From Micromonospora sp. U21 (GTDB lineage: Bacteria > Actinomycetota > Actinomycetes > Mycobacteriales > Micromonosporaceae): 64,000 bases of DNA. Below, in pieces: positions 57,946-64,000 of the stretch. Location: assembly GCF_018070045.1 (NCBI RefSeq), contig NZ_JAGPYK010000029.1:18661-82660 (forward strand), given 5' to 3'. Each line of letters starts with the position of its first letter. Within the stretch, counting starts at the first letter, position 1. Under the pieces are notes generated by a model. It had not been told where the DNA came from, did no database searches, and saw only the letters and a list, made by a program, of their open reading frames with translations. Made by a program: the position numbers and the translations under genes.

Positions 57946-58261
57946 CAAGGGCTCCTCTCCGACCGGCCGGCGGCTTTCCGGTAGCCACCAACCGCAGTGG
58001 ACAGTGGAGGTGACCCCCGTGCTGGCCACCTGTGAACGGCTCCGAACGGACGGTACCCGATCGGTCACCGCCGCGCGGGGCACCCACAGTGGACTTCACA
58101 CCATGCGCCGTTAGCCCGACGCGTCGTTCTGCTCTGCTACCGAGCAACCCCGGCACGCCTTCTTCCCGACACCCGATTCGCGTGGAGTAGAGGCGGGGTC
58201 GCGGTCCGTGGTTGGGCTGTGGCATGGTGCGGTCGCCGGTGGGGCGGGGCGGACGGATCGG

Positions 58262-58552
58262 GTGACGGCGGTGCCGGACAATCTGGATCAGTGGCATGAC
58301 TTCCGTAAGAGCGTCGCGCTGGTGTCGATGGTGCTGTTCCTCTTCTGCGTGGTCGGCCTCGGCTTCCTGGCCTACCGGCTGGCGATCGTGGGGGACGACG
58401 GAACCTTCAACGGTTGGTCGTTCTTCCGCTTCATGTCGCCGCCCTCGCCGCCCAGACCGCCAAGGCAGAAGGTCACCAATCCCGTGTCCGCCTGGGTGCA
58501 TGATCAGCCGGGCCAACGCCAACGTCGGTCGGGTGATTTCATTCGATCATGA
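58262..58552 (+). CDS. Small membrane protein coupled to the cis-prenyltransferase gene
   Basis: About 96 residues from GTG 58262 (GTG 58271 or 58208 are alternatives). One transmembrane helix (VALVSMVLFLFCVVGLGFLA) is followed by a Pro-rich cytoplasmic or external tail (SPPSPPRPPRQKVTNPVSAW). Its stop codon overlaps the start of the prenyltransferase gene (ATGA), so both are made together. I do not recognise it. It may position the enzyme at the membrane. Confidence 0.65.
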   Translation: MTAVPDNLDQWHDFRKSVALVSMVLFLFCVVGLGFLAYRLAIVGDDGTFNGWSFFRFMSPPSPPRPPRQKVTNPVSAWVHDQPGQRQRRSGDFIRS

Positions 58553-59331
58553 TGCAGCCCCTACGCCGTGCCGCCTACCGGCTCTACGCCCGCCGCCTCC
58601 GCACCCAGCTCCGCGGTAAGTCGCTGCCGCGGCACGTAGCGATGGTGATGGACGGAAACCGCCGGTGGGCCAAGCAGGTGGGCTTCGATGACCCCCGGGT
58701 GGGCCACCGATACGGCGCAGAACACATCCACGAGGTACTGGGCTGGTGTGCCGACGTGGGCATCCATCACGTCACGCTGTTCGTCGCCTCCGTTGACAAC
58801 ATGCGTAAGCGGGCATCCGACGAGGTGGAGAACCTGATGCAGATGATCGAGGAGGTCGTCGCGGAGCCTCTCCTTCGTCCGACCAACCCCTGGCAGCTTC
58901 GCCTGGCCGGCCGCGCGGACGTCCTACCCGACTCGACACGCCACGCCCTGAAACTCGCGGAAGACGCCACCCGCGAACGCGGTGCCAACTTCCACCTCAC
59001 AGTCGCCATCGGCTACGACGGCCGCGAGGAGATTGTCAGCGCAGTTCGTTCCCTGCTGGAGCAGGAGGCACAACTGGGCGCCACACTCGACGACGTCGCA
59101 CAGCGGCTAACCGCCGACGATCTCGCGGCGCACCTGTACACCGGCGGTCAACCCGACCCTGATCTGGTCATCCGCACGAGCGGAGAACGCCGCATGTCCG
59201 GGTTCCTGCTCTGGCAGGCCGCCTACTCCGAGTTGTACTTCTGCGATGTTTACTGGCCCGGCTTCCGGAAGATCGACTTCCTCCGCGCCCTACGCTCCTA
59301 CTCGGCCCGCAGTCGACGATTCGGAGCCTGA
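58549..59331 (+). CDS. cis-Prenyltransferase (UppS-like)
   Basis: 260 residues from ATG 58549 (ATG 58552 is also possible). The diphosphate-binding loop MVMDGNRRWAKQVG and the C-terminal RTSGERRMSGFLLWQAAYSE motif (two catalytic arginines, and the Ser/Glu of the Mg site) define undecaprenyl-diphosphate-synthase fold enzymes. The usual STENW motif reads SVDNM, closer to short-chain Z-prenyl enzymes of actinobacteria than to housekeeping UppS. It likely makes a Z,E-farnesyl- or decaprenyl-type chain. It is preceded by, and coupled to, a small membrane protein. Confidence 0.9.
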   Translation: MMQPLRRAAYRLYARRLRTQLRGKSLPRHVAMVMDGNRRWAKQVGFDDPRVGHRYGAEHIHEVLGWCADVGIHHVTLFVASVDNMRKRASDEVENLMQMIEEVVAEPLLRPTNPWQLRLAGRADVLPDSTRHALKLAEDATRERGANFHLTVAIGYDGREEIVSAVRSLLEQEAQLGATLDDVAQRLTADDLAAHLYTGGQPDPDLVIRTSGERRMSGFLLWQAAYSELYFCDVYWPGFRKIDFLRALRSYSARSRRFGA

Positions 59332-59684
59332 CAACCCACGTACCGCGCTCCCGGTTCCGTGGCGCGACCGCGAAGACCGGCGACCATCAGACGACACCGA
59401 CACGCAGCTTCCCCTGGGGCAGTCCCCATGCCCTCCCGCGAACCGACGGTCGAGCTTTGCGGAATACCCACCGCCATCTCTTGGCCTGCTCCAGAAGCAG
59501 CGATGCACCTGGCGAAGGGCTTCCACGGGCACCGGACGTCCGGAAACGCCTCAGGTCAAGCCTGCTTGCCAGGCAGGAGCGTTGTTCACCCGCCGTCGAG
59601 GCGAGCGGCTCGGTGCCGTCCACGTGCACCTCGACCGACAACTGCTCTGCCAGTACCACCGTGATGATCCTTGTGCGGCCACCG
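59332..59684. other. Gene-free stretch
   Basis: About 350 nt without a convincing gene. Open frames exist on both strands, but their translations have no family features or start with a plausible ribosome-binding site, except a short minus-strand segment (IITVVLAEQLSVEVHVDGTE) at about 59610-59680, which has a protein-like look and could be the remnant of a small gene. Confidence 0.4.
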
Positions 59685-59890
59685 TCAGGACAACGCGAGC
59701 AGTCGGATCTCGCAGCGGACGCCGCTGGCCTTGGCGAGCCGACCATCACCGGTCACGAGTGGACAGGCCATCAACTCCGCCGCCACGACATACGCGGCGT
59801 CGTACGCCGTGACAGTGCCCCGCAGCTGCCACATTCGGTCGAGCAGCATCGATTGCGGCACGGCCAGGAGTCGCAGGCCAGAGAAGTGCG
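59685..59890 (-). pseudogene. VapC-like PIN-domain toxin, C-terminal fragment
   Basis: The frame ending at 59685 encodes LLAVPQSMLLDRMWQLRGTV, TAYDAAYVVAAELMACPLVT and GDGRLAKASGVRCEIRLLAL, the C-terminal half of a PIN domain (AYDAAYVVAAE and the GDGRL acidic turn). The N-terminal half, including the first catalytic Asp, is missing, and the frame upstream reads into unrelated sequence 100 nt from the antitoxin gene. A toxin activity is not expected. Confidence 0.7.
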
Positions 59891-59989
59891 TGGGCCGGAG
59901 GTGCGACCATGCGAACCCGCCTGCGACCGTCGCAAGCGATCCGTTGCCGCTGCGCGCGCAGGCCAATTGCCCGGCTCGCCGCCGCAGGA

Positions 59990-60304
59990 TCAGGCGATCT
60001 GCCGGAGGTCGCTGCCGTAGTCAAAGATGATCCGCATCCGGGCACCCAGCGCTCGCGCATACCGGCTCAGGGTCGCAACCTCGTTGGCCTCCAGATCGCC
60101 GTTCTCGATCTGGCTGACCCGGCCGGGTGTGACCCCCATCAGCTCGGCCACCTGCCGCTGGGTGAGCCCGAGCCGCTTCCGCTCCTCGGCAAGGTGGAAC
60201 GCGCTGATCCACGCCTCGGTGCGGGCGCGTTCCACATCGAGCGCGTCGTCGTCCCCGTCGTACAACTCGGCGCGGACGTCGTCCCAGTCATGGAAGTCGC
60301 TCAT
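59990..60304 (-). CDS. Xre-family antitoxin (HigA-like)
   Basis: 104 residues from the ATG at 60304. Helix-turn-helix in RLGLTQRQVAELMGVTPGRV then SQIENGDLEANEVATLSRYA. The N-terminal acidic part (DDVRAELYDGDDDALDVERA) resembles the toxin-binding region of HigA-type antitoxins. The gene overlaps the stop of the broken toxin gene by 1 nt (TGATG), matching the toxin-then-antitoxin order of higBA. It would repress the shared promoter. Intact although the toxin is not. Confidence 0.85.
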   Translation of the reverse strand: MSDFHDWDDVRAELYDGDDDALDVERARTEAWISAFHLAEERKRLGLTQRQVAELMGVTPGRVSQIENGDLEANEVATLSRYARALGARMRIIFDYGSDLRQIA

Positions 60305-60695
60305 CAGCCCTCCCTCCGTTTCCTTTCGAAGGCAAGCCAGCCCTCGTACGCAACCTCCGCGACCGGGATCGCTTCCTCGTACCACCGCGTCCAGTCTCCG
60401 GCCTTGTTGCCGACCACCAACAGCACCGCCTGCGACCAGGGATCGAAAACGAACAGAACCCGAATGGCGACGTCCCGCCCAGACCTCGGTCATAGCTCCG
60501 TGAGGTTGCGATGCTCGAACCTCGGAGGGTGTCGACCAGCGGTCGCCCCAGACCCGGACCGGTCTCAGCGAGCATGTCGATCGCTACGTTGACAGACCGG
60601 TACGTCGCCGGGTCAGTCTGACGCGGCGACCGTAACCAGTCGCGGACATCGCTTGTCGTCCTGATCGCCCAGCGACGGGCCGGCCCGTTAGGCAT
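60304..60695 (-). pseudogene. HigB/RelE-like toxin gene broken by a frameshift and a stop codon
   Basis: ATG 60695 starts MPNGPARRWAIRTTSDVRDW and continues IDMLAETGPGLGRPLVDTLR, the Gp49-like HigB fold. One nucleotide is missing near 60509, and in the resulting ancestral frame a TGA at 60490-60492 occupies the place of CGA (Arg). After these lesions, the original frame continues intact: VAIRVLFVFDPWSQAVLLVV, GNKAGDWTRWYEEAIPVAEV and AYEGWLAFERKRREG, stop at 60304-60306. The two independent lesions make sequencing error an unlikely sole cause. No full toxin can be made. Confidence 0.8.
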
Positions 60696-60701
60696 GGGAG
60701 A

Positions 60702-60722
60702 ACTATAGCCCAGCCTATACAT
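60702..60722 (-). promoter_or_regulatory. Promoter and operator of the toxin-antitoxin operon
   Basis: On the minus strand TATAGT (60707-60702) is a -10 box ending 6 nt before the toxin ATG at 60695, so the transcript is leaderless. An inverted repeat CTATA-N6-TATAG (60704-60719) covers it and is a likely operator for the antitoxin. Confidence 0.5.
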
Positions 60723-60805
60723 CGCCCTGCCACGGAAACGCTTGCCTCTCGGCAGGCCGGGACCGGGGAGCCGGCGTCGCCCGGCCGCTTGCTACAAGAT
60801 CGAAG

Positions 60806-60842
60806 TGGGCCGCCAGGGACTCGAACCCTGAACCTATGGATT
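60806..60842 (-). other. 3' fragment of a tRNA gene (likely tRNA-Lys), candidate attachment site
   Basis: Minus-strand bases match the 3' third of a tRNA: anticodon-stem end AATCC, variable loop, T-arm CAGGGTTCGAGTCCCTG and acceptor GCGGCCC plus discriminator A. The anticodon and 5' half are missing. Such 3' ends are the usual att sites of actinomycete integrative elements. The T-arm and acceptor fit tRNA-Lys best. DNA to the right would be the element. Confidence 0.7.
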
Positions 60843-60954
60843 GCCGGCGAGCCGGCCGGATCAGGTGTGGTGCGAGGTCATCTGGCCTGCTGGCGCGCTT
60901 CTCGGTCTGGTTCGGGTGGCACGGTTGCTGTACTTCGCTGCTGTACTGCTGGCA

Positions 60955-61128
60955 TTAGACGAGGCGTTGGATGCGGACCTTCGCACGCTCGTTCCTGAGG
61001 TGGCGTTGCTTGTGCTGGCGGACCTGCTCGTCCCAGACCTCCTGGTCGTAGTCCGGGTCTGGCGGGATCCACTTGTGCGAGCCGTCGCTGTAGTGGAACT
61101 TCTCGTCACCGGGTCGCAGGATGCTCAT
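60955..61128 (-). CDS. Small hypothetical accessory protein
   Basis: 57 residues from the ATG at 61128, overlapping the stop of the previous small gene (ATGA). MSILRPGDEKFHYSDGSHKW, IPPDPDYDQEVWDEQVRQHK. No family is recognised. It is the third in a set of three overlapping genes, divergent from a GntR regulator. Confidence 0.6.
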   Translation of the reverse strand: MSILRPGDEKFHYSDGSHKWIPPDPDYDQEVWDEQVRQHKQRHLRNERAKVRIQRLV

Positions 61129-61343
61129 CGAGTCCAGCCGAGGAAGCGGTAGTGCAGGTGGCCTGCGGGGACGTGGGTCAGGTCGTGGGCGGCTTCGACG
61201 AGTTGGGCTGCCAGGTAGAGGGTGAGCGACACCGGGGCTCGGTCGTACTCCGCTCGCAGCTCTCGACGGCGGGTGTGGCAGGGCCAGTCGGCACCGCAGC
61301 CACCGCAGGTCCAGGCCGGCGTGATCGGGAGGTGGTTGGTCAC
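61125..61343 (-). CDS. Small CxxC-containing accessory protein
   Basis: 72 residues from a GTG at 61343, overlapping the previous stop (GTGA). WTCGGCGADWPCHTRRRELR is a small zinc-ribbon-like start; VSLTLYLAAQLVEAAHDLTH follows as a helix. Family not recognised; it is common in type to genes seen with GntR regulators in actinomycete mobile elements. Confidence 0.6.
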   Translation of the reverse strand: MTNHLPITPAWTCGGCGADWPCHTRRRELRAEYDRAPVSLTLYLAAQLVEAAHDLTHVPAGHLHYRFLGWTR

Positions 61344-61645
61344 TTCGGCTCCCTCTGCTCGGCCGGCGGTTCCGATGACGGAGCGGATGGCCGGCCGTCC
61401 TCTGAGGGCCAGTGACCCCGGTTGATCGGGATTCGATGCCTTGCATGGCAGGGCAACTCGCCCCCGCATCGGCAGACCTTCCGCCATCGCTGCCATGACC
61501 AGACCGGCCGGTGCCGCCTCGCCAGGGTTAGCGCGACAGCCACCAAGTACTCCTCGTACGACACGCGAAGCACCAGGTCTCCCCTCGGGCATTCTTCGAT
61601 CTCACGGGCAGGTGGAGCCGGCGGTTGGCTGTTGTCCCAGCTCAT
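61340..61645 (-). CDS. Small accessory protein with Cys-rich motif
   Basis: 101 residues from the ATG at 61645. VLRVSYEEYLVAVALTLARR then RWRKVCRCGGELPCHARHRI. The first of three overlapping genes on this strand. The C-terminal 25 residues are low-complexity. Family not recognised. Confidence 0.6.
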   Translation of the reverse strand: MSWDNSQPPAPPAREIEECPRGDLVLRVSYEEYLVAVALTLARRHRPVWSWQRWRKVCRCGGELPCHARHRIPINRGHWPSEDGRPSAPSSEPPAEQREPK

Positions 61646-61659
61646 GTCACCGTAACGAC

Positions 61660-61714
61660 GTAGGACTGTAGATACAATAAGATGTAGAACTGTTGGACAC
61701 GTAGCGTCACATTC
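61660..61714. promoter_or_regulatory. Divergent promoter region of the GntR gene and the three small genes
   Basis: An AT-rich stretch with TGTA-GA-TACA (61667-61676), a palindromic operator-like site, and TAGCGT (61702-61707), a -10 box ending 7 nt before the GTG at 61715, so the GntR transcript is probably leaderless. The small genes read leftward from the same region. Confidence 0.45.
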
Positions 61715-62116
61715 GTGATCGACCCCAGCGCGGATCGCGCCGTGTTCCGGCAGCTCGCAGACCTTTTGCGAGACCGGATCGCGTCTGGCGACCTCGCGCC
61801 AGGGGCCTCGCTTCCCAGCGAGCTCCGGTTGGCTCAGGAGTACGGGCTGAGCCGCACGAGCGTGCGACAGGCTGTAGCGCTACTCCGGTCGGAAGGGCTC
61901 GTGATCGTGGAACCACCGCGCGGCACATTCGTCCGCGCCGACGAGCCGACCGAAACGGTGACCCTCCTCAAGGGCGACACCGCTACCGCTCGGATGCCCA
62001 CCCCCGCCGAACGGCGCGAGCTGGAGATCGGTGAGGGCATCCCGGTCATCGTGATCTTCCGCGCCGACGGCTCGCGCCAGGTGTACTCCGCCGACCGCAT
62101 CCGCGTCGGCCGCTGA
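61715..62116 (+). CDS. GntR-family regulator of accessory-element type
   Basis: 133 residues from a GTG at 61715. The GntR winged helix is VFRQLADLLRDRIASGDLAP, GASLPSELRLAQEYGLSRTS, VRQAVALLRSEGLVIVEPPR. The C-terminal part is only about 50 residues (RMPTPAERRELEIGEGIPVI), much shorter than a full UTRA domain, as often seen in regulators of AICE-like elements. It is divergent from the three overlapping small genes. Confidence 0.85.
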   Translation: MIDPSADRAVFRQLADLLRDRIASGDLAPGASLPSELRLAQEYGLSRTSVRQAVALLRSEGLVIVEPPRGTFVRADEPTETVTLLKGDTATARMPTPAERRELEIGEGIPVIVIFRADGSRQVYSADRIRVGR

Positions 62117-62282
62117 CCGATCCCCGACGCCGTTAGCGAGCCCCGCCGGGGGGATGCGGTCTCAGGTTGTTGGCTGCTACCAGCCGGTAGCAGCGCTCAC
62201 CGATGAGCAGGTGCCGGGCCTCGTCGGTCGACGTCCAGGTTCAGCCCGCATCAAAGTGGGCGCTGCCTTCTTGCTGCCTCGC

Positions 62283-63323
62283 TTAGATGGCTTCTCGGAC
62301 CAGCTCCGTTGTCCGATGCAGGTACGTGTAGTCGGCTGGCTGGCCCAGCGCCGTCCTGCCGACGCCTCGTCGGGACTGGCTGGATGCGATGTTGACCGCT
62401 AGTCCGGACACAACCGTTAACGGTGCGGCCAGCTCTGGTTGGGCGATCGCCACAGACGCTCCGAAGCCAGCGCCGCTTGCAACGGTAACGGCCAGCGATC
62501 GCTTAACCCAACCCCACTTCGTGGCACGAGCGGCAGCCTGTAGTTCGGCCACCGCGCTGGATAGGTCTCGTTCCACCAGGCGGAAGGCGTCCTGAGGGTG
62601 GCGACCGGCCTGCTTTAGCTCGTGCAGGAGCTTGTCGATGGTGAGCATCAGGTGGCGCCTCTCGGCGTCGTACTTGGCCCTGAAGGCCACAAGGTCGCTG
62701 ATCATGACATCACGTGGCACGGGCAAAAGGGCCCCCACGTCGACCTGCCAGCAGGCCGTCACGTCGTAGCCTGGAGCGGGTTCGGTGCTGAGGCGATAAG
62801 CGGTGTGGACGTTGGTGTGTGGCCGTAGCCCCTGGGGACCGATGCATCCTGATCGCCTGTTGCTGTCGAAGGCAATACGTCCGGCAATGAGGCTGACGAC
62901 GAGGTGCAGCAAGGCTGGCGCGGCGACAAGCCGGGATGAGCTGTGTGGGTGCGGGTAGACGAGCCGACGGGCGAGCAGCTCTGCAACGACGCTCTCGTGC
63001 AGCTTGTCGACGTGAAGTGTGCTGAACTCAGCGTCCGGCGGACTAACGGGTGGGATCAGGTCGTCGGGTGGAACTTGCTTGAGAGCGTGGTCGAGCTCCC
63101 CTTCGATCTCGCTCAGCTCGTAGGGTCCGAAGGCCATGTTGGCCTCCAGAGGTCGATAGAGTCCCGCGTCCTGCATCTCGCGCATCCGTGCACTCAGCCG
63201 GCGTTCCCACCCAGGAGCGACGACCGTTGCGAGGTCATCCCAGTACAGAACCGCTTGGTGCAGGACTGCCGCCGGGGCGTTTGCGAAGGGGTAGTACAGC
63301 ATCCCGGCCAACCGAGCCTCCAC
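62283..63323 (-). CDS. Unrecognised accessory protein (DUF6236-like)
   Basis: 346 residues from GTG 63323, or 339 from ATG 63302. The N-terminal LYYPFANAPAAVLHQAVLYW and later DLATVVAPGWERRLSARMRE fit a family I remember as DUF6236; I cannot confirm it. Residues 285-310 are hydrophobic (LAVTVASGAGFGASVAIAQP), perhaps a membrane anchor. Base composition is distinctly less GC-rich than in the left 58 kb. It may be cargo of the integrated element; a defence function has been discussed for loosely similar proteins but is not supported here. Confidence 0.55.
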   Translation of the reverse strand: MEARLAGMLYYPFANAPAAVLHQAVLYWDDLATVVAPGWERRLSARMREMQDAGLYRPLEANMAFGPYELSEIEGELDHALKQVPPDDLIPPVSPPDAEFSTLHVDKLHESVVAELLARRLVYPHPHSSSRLVAAPALLHLVVSLIAGRIAFDSNRRSGCIGPQGLRPHTNVHTAYRLSTEPAPGYDVTACWQVDVGALLPVPRDVMISDLVAFRAKYDAERRHLMLTIDKLLHELKQAGRHPQDAFRLVERDLSSAVAELQAAARATKWGWVKRSLAVTVASGAGFGASVAIAQPELAAPLTVVSGLAVNIASSQSRRGVGRTALGQPADYTYLHRTTELVREAI

Positions 63324-63871
63324 GTGAAAAAGTGCCAGCGGCTGATGCTCAGGAATCTACCCTTCCCGGCTCTGATCAGTCAGCACCCGTTTACCGGACG
63401 TCACCTTGGCCTCGCGGTCGGTCTGGCTTGCACCTCCATCAGCGACTAGCGTTCCCGTCGACCACGTTGGTAGTGGAGAGTCATGCCTGGTCGGCTTGGC
63501 ATGTCGACGTGACGCACCGATTTGACCGGCGCATTACGAGTCGGTCGCGGTCTGCTGATCGGCGTGGTCCTGGTCCTCGTCCACCTGCGCCTGCGGTCCG
63601 CCGCTGTCCGCCGTTGGTCGCTGGCTTGGCTGCTCCGTTGGCTGCTCGCCCGCGGCACATGGTTTAGGAAGGGTGTTGCGCTCGCTGCGGAGTCCCCCGC
63701 GCCCTACCAGCACATGTGCCCGACAGCCCACCAACGAAACGCTTGATCATTCCGCGCCTGTTCCGGATCAGGTCTGCCGCGCCTTGGATGTCTGGAACGT
63801 CGGCGAGGCCGTTTGCATGCGGCTCCGAGCGCGCCTCCGGCAGTGTCTAGTACGGCAGCCGCCGTTTGGGA
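63324..63871. other. Region without a convincing gene
   Basis: About 550 nt of reduced GC. Open frames on both strands are short; one plus-strand frame (63522-63746) has a hydrophobic start, one minus-strand frame has a Gln/Asp-rich tail, but neither has a ribosome-binding site or recognisable family. The right end, CAGTGTCTAGTACGGCAGCC at about 63841, could be the terminal repeat of the adjoining insertion sequence. Confidence 0.4.
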
Positions 63872-64000
63872 TTATGGCTGGAGTTCGAGGTTGAGGCGCC
63901 GGGTGTAGTGGGCTTGTCGGGCTCGGGCTTGATGGCGGCGGCGCCAGTCTGACCAGCGCAGGCGGTGGGTGAGGTCGCGGATCGGCTTGAGGACGAGGGT
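63872..64000 (-). CDS. Transposase, C-terminal part (continues beyond window)
   Basis: A minus-strand frame open to the right edge and ending TAA at 63872-63874 encodes RDLTHRLRWSDWRRRHQARA then RQAHYTRRLNLELQP. This basic ending resembles the C-termini of IS4/IS701-like DDE transposases of actinomycetes. Only 42 residues are visible, so the family is uncertain. Confidence 0.5.
   Translation of the reverse strand, partial: TLVLKPIRDLTHRLRWSDWRRRHQARARQAHYTRRLNLELQP

Noticed and set aside
59457..60020. A 187-codon plus-strand frame across the toxin-fragment area.
   Set aside because: It overlaps the better-supported VapC fragment in antisense and shows no motif or ribosome-binding site.

Overview
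The window is very GC-rich, with G or C at most third codon positions, frequent GTG starts, ATGA/GTGA gene overlaps and several leaderless promoters. The gene families (ECF41 sigma factor, CmtR-like sensor, LitR and crt genes, actinobacterial Tad pilus, GH87 enzymes, WXG100-type toxin module) point to a Gram-positive actinomycete. Micromonospora or another Micromonosporaceae is the best guess, but this is inference from family content and not from a marker gene. About 60 intact protein genes, three tRNA genes, one tRNA fragment and about eight broken genes can be supported.

Left part (1-9.9 kb): the end of a beta-oxidation pair (3-hydroxyacyl-CoA dehydrogenase and enoyl-CoA hydratase), an orphan ABC binding lipoprotein, several small or broken genes, a metal-sensing ArsR regulator with a CDF-type transporter (4-nt overlap), and an ECF41 sigma factor encoded behind an FAD oxidoreductase with a recognisable ECF41 promoter. 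Then come tRNA-Glu, tRNA-Asp and tRNA-Phe (10.0-10.3 kb), a polysaccharide deacetylase lipoprotein, and a carotenoid locus (11.3-16.5 kb): crtE-crtI-idi-litR on one strand, with crtB divergent across a short promoter region carrying a palindrome.

Middle (16.5-34.2 kb): a serine hydrolase and a disulfide-reductase-like flavoprotein, then a carbohydrate locus. It holds a LacI regulator, a binding lipoprotein, two permeases, a GH13 glucosidase and two large secreted GH87-type enzymes. I read this as uptake and breakdown of an alpha-glucan, probably alpha-1,3-linked. No ABC ATPase is encoded here, so a shared ATPase elsewhere is implied. An enoyl-CoA hydratase and a DUF2231-Rieske membrane protein follow.

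34.2-45.8 kb: a gene-poor stretch with 20-bp tandem repeats and a striking triple half-site operator, then a full Tad/Flp-type pilus and secretion locus on the minus strand (ATPases, TadB/TadC, pilin-like and TadE/G-like proteins, CpaB, a LysM protein), a prepilin peptidase on the plus strand, and a PAP2 phosphatase.

46-52 kb: a GH65 phosphorylase, a zinc-ribbon protein, and a signalling group: a Ser/Thr kinase, an FHA-HTH protein, and a small secreted protein that resembles the kinase's own extracytoplasmic C-terminal domain. 52-59.3 kb: P1 peptidase, a broken MBL hydrolase, LtrA, MarR, a compact five-gene WXG100/toxin/immunity module, and a small membrane protein coupled to a cis-prenyltransferase.

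59.3-64 kb is a decay and integration zone: a VapC fragment, an antitoxin beside a broken toxin gene, the 3' end of a tRNA gene that looks like an attachment site, then accessory genes (three overlapping small genes, a GntR regulator, an unrecognised protein, a transposase end) with lower GC. I infer that an integrated element starts at about 60.8 kb and runs past the right edge.
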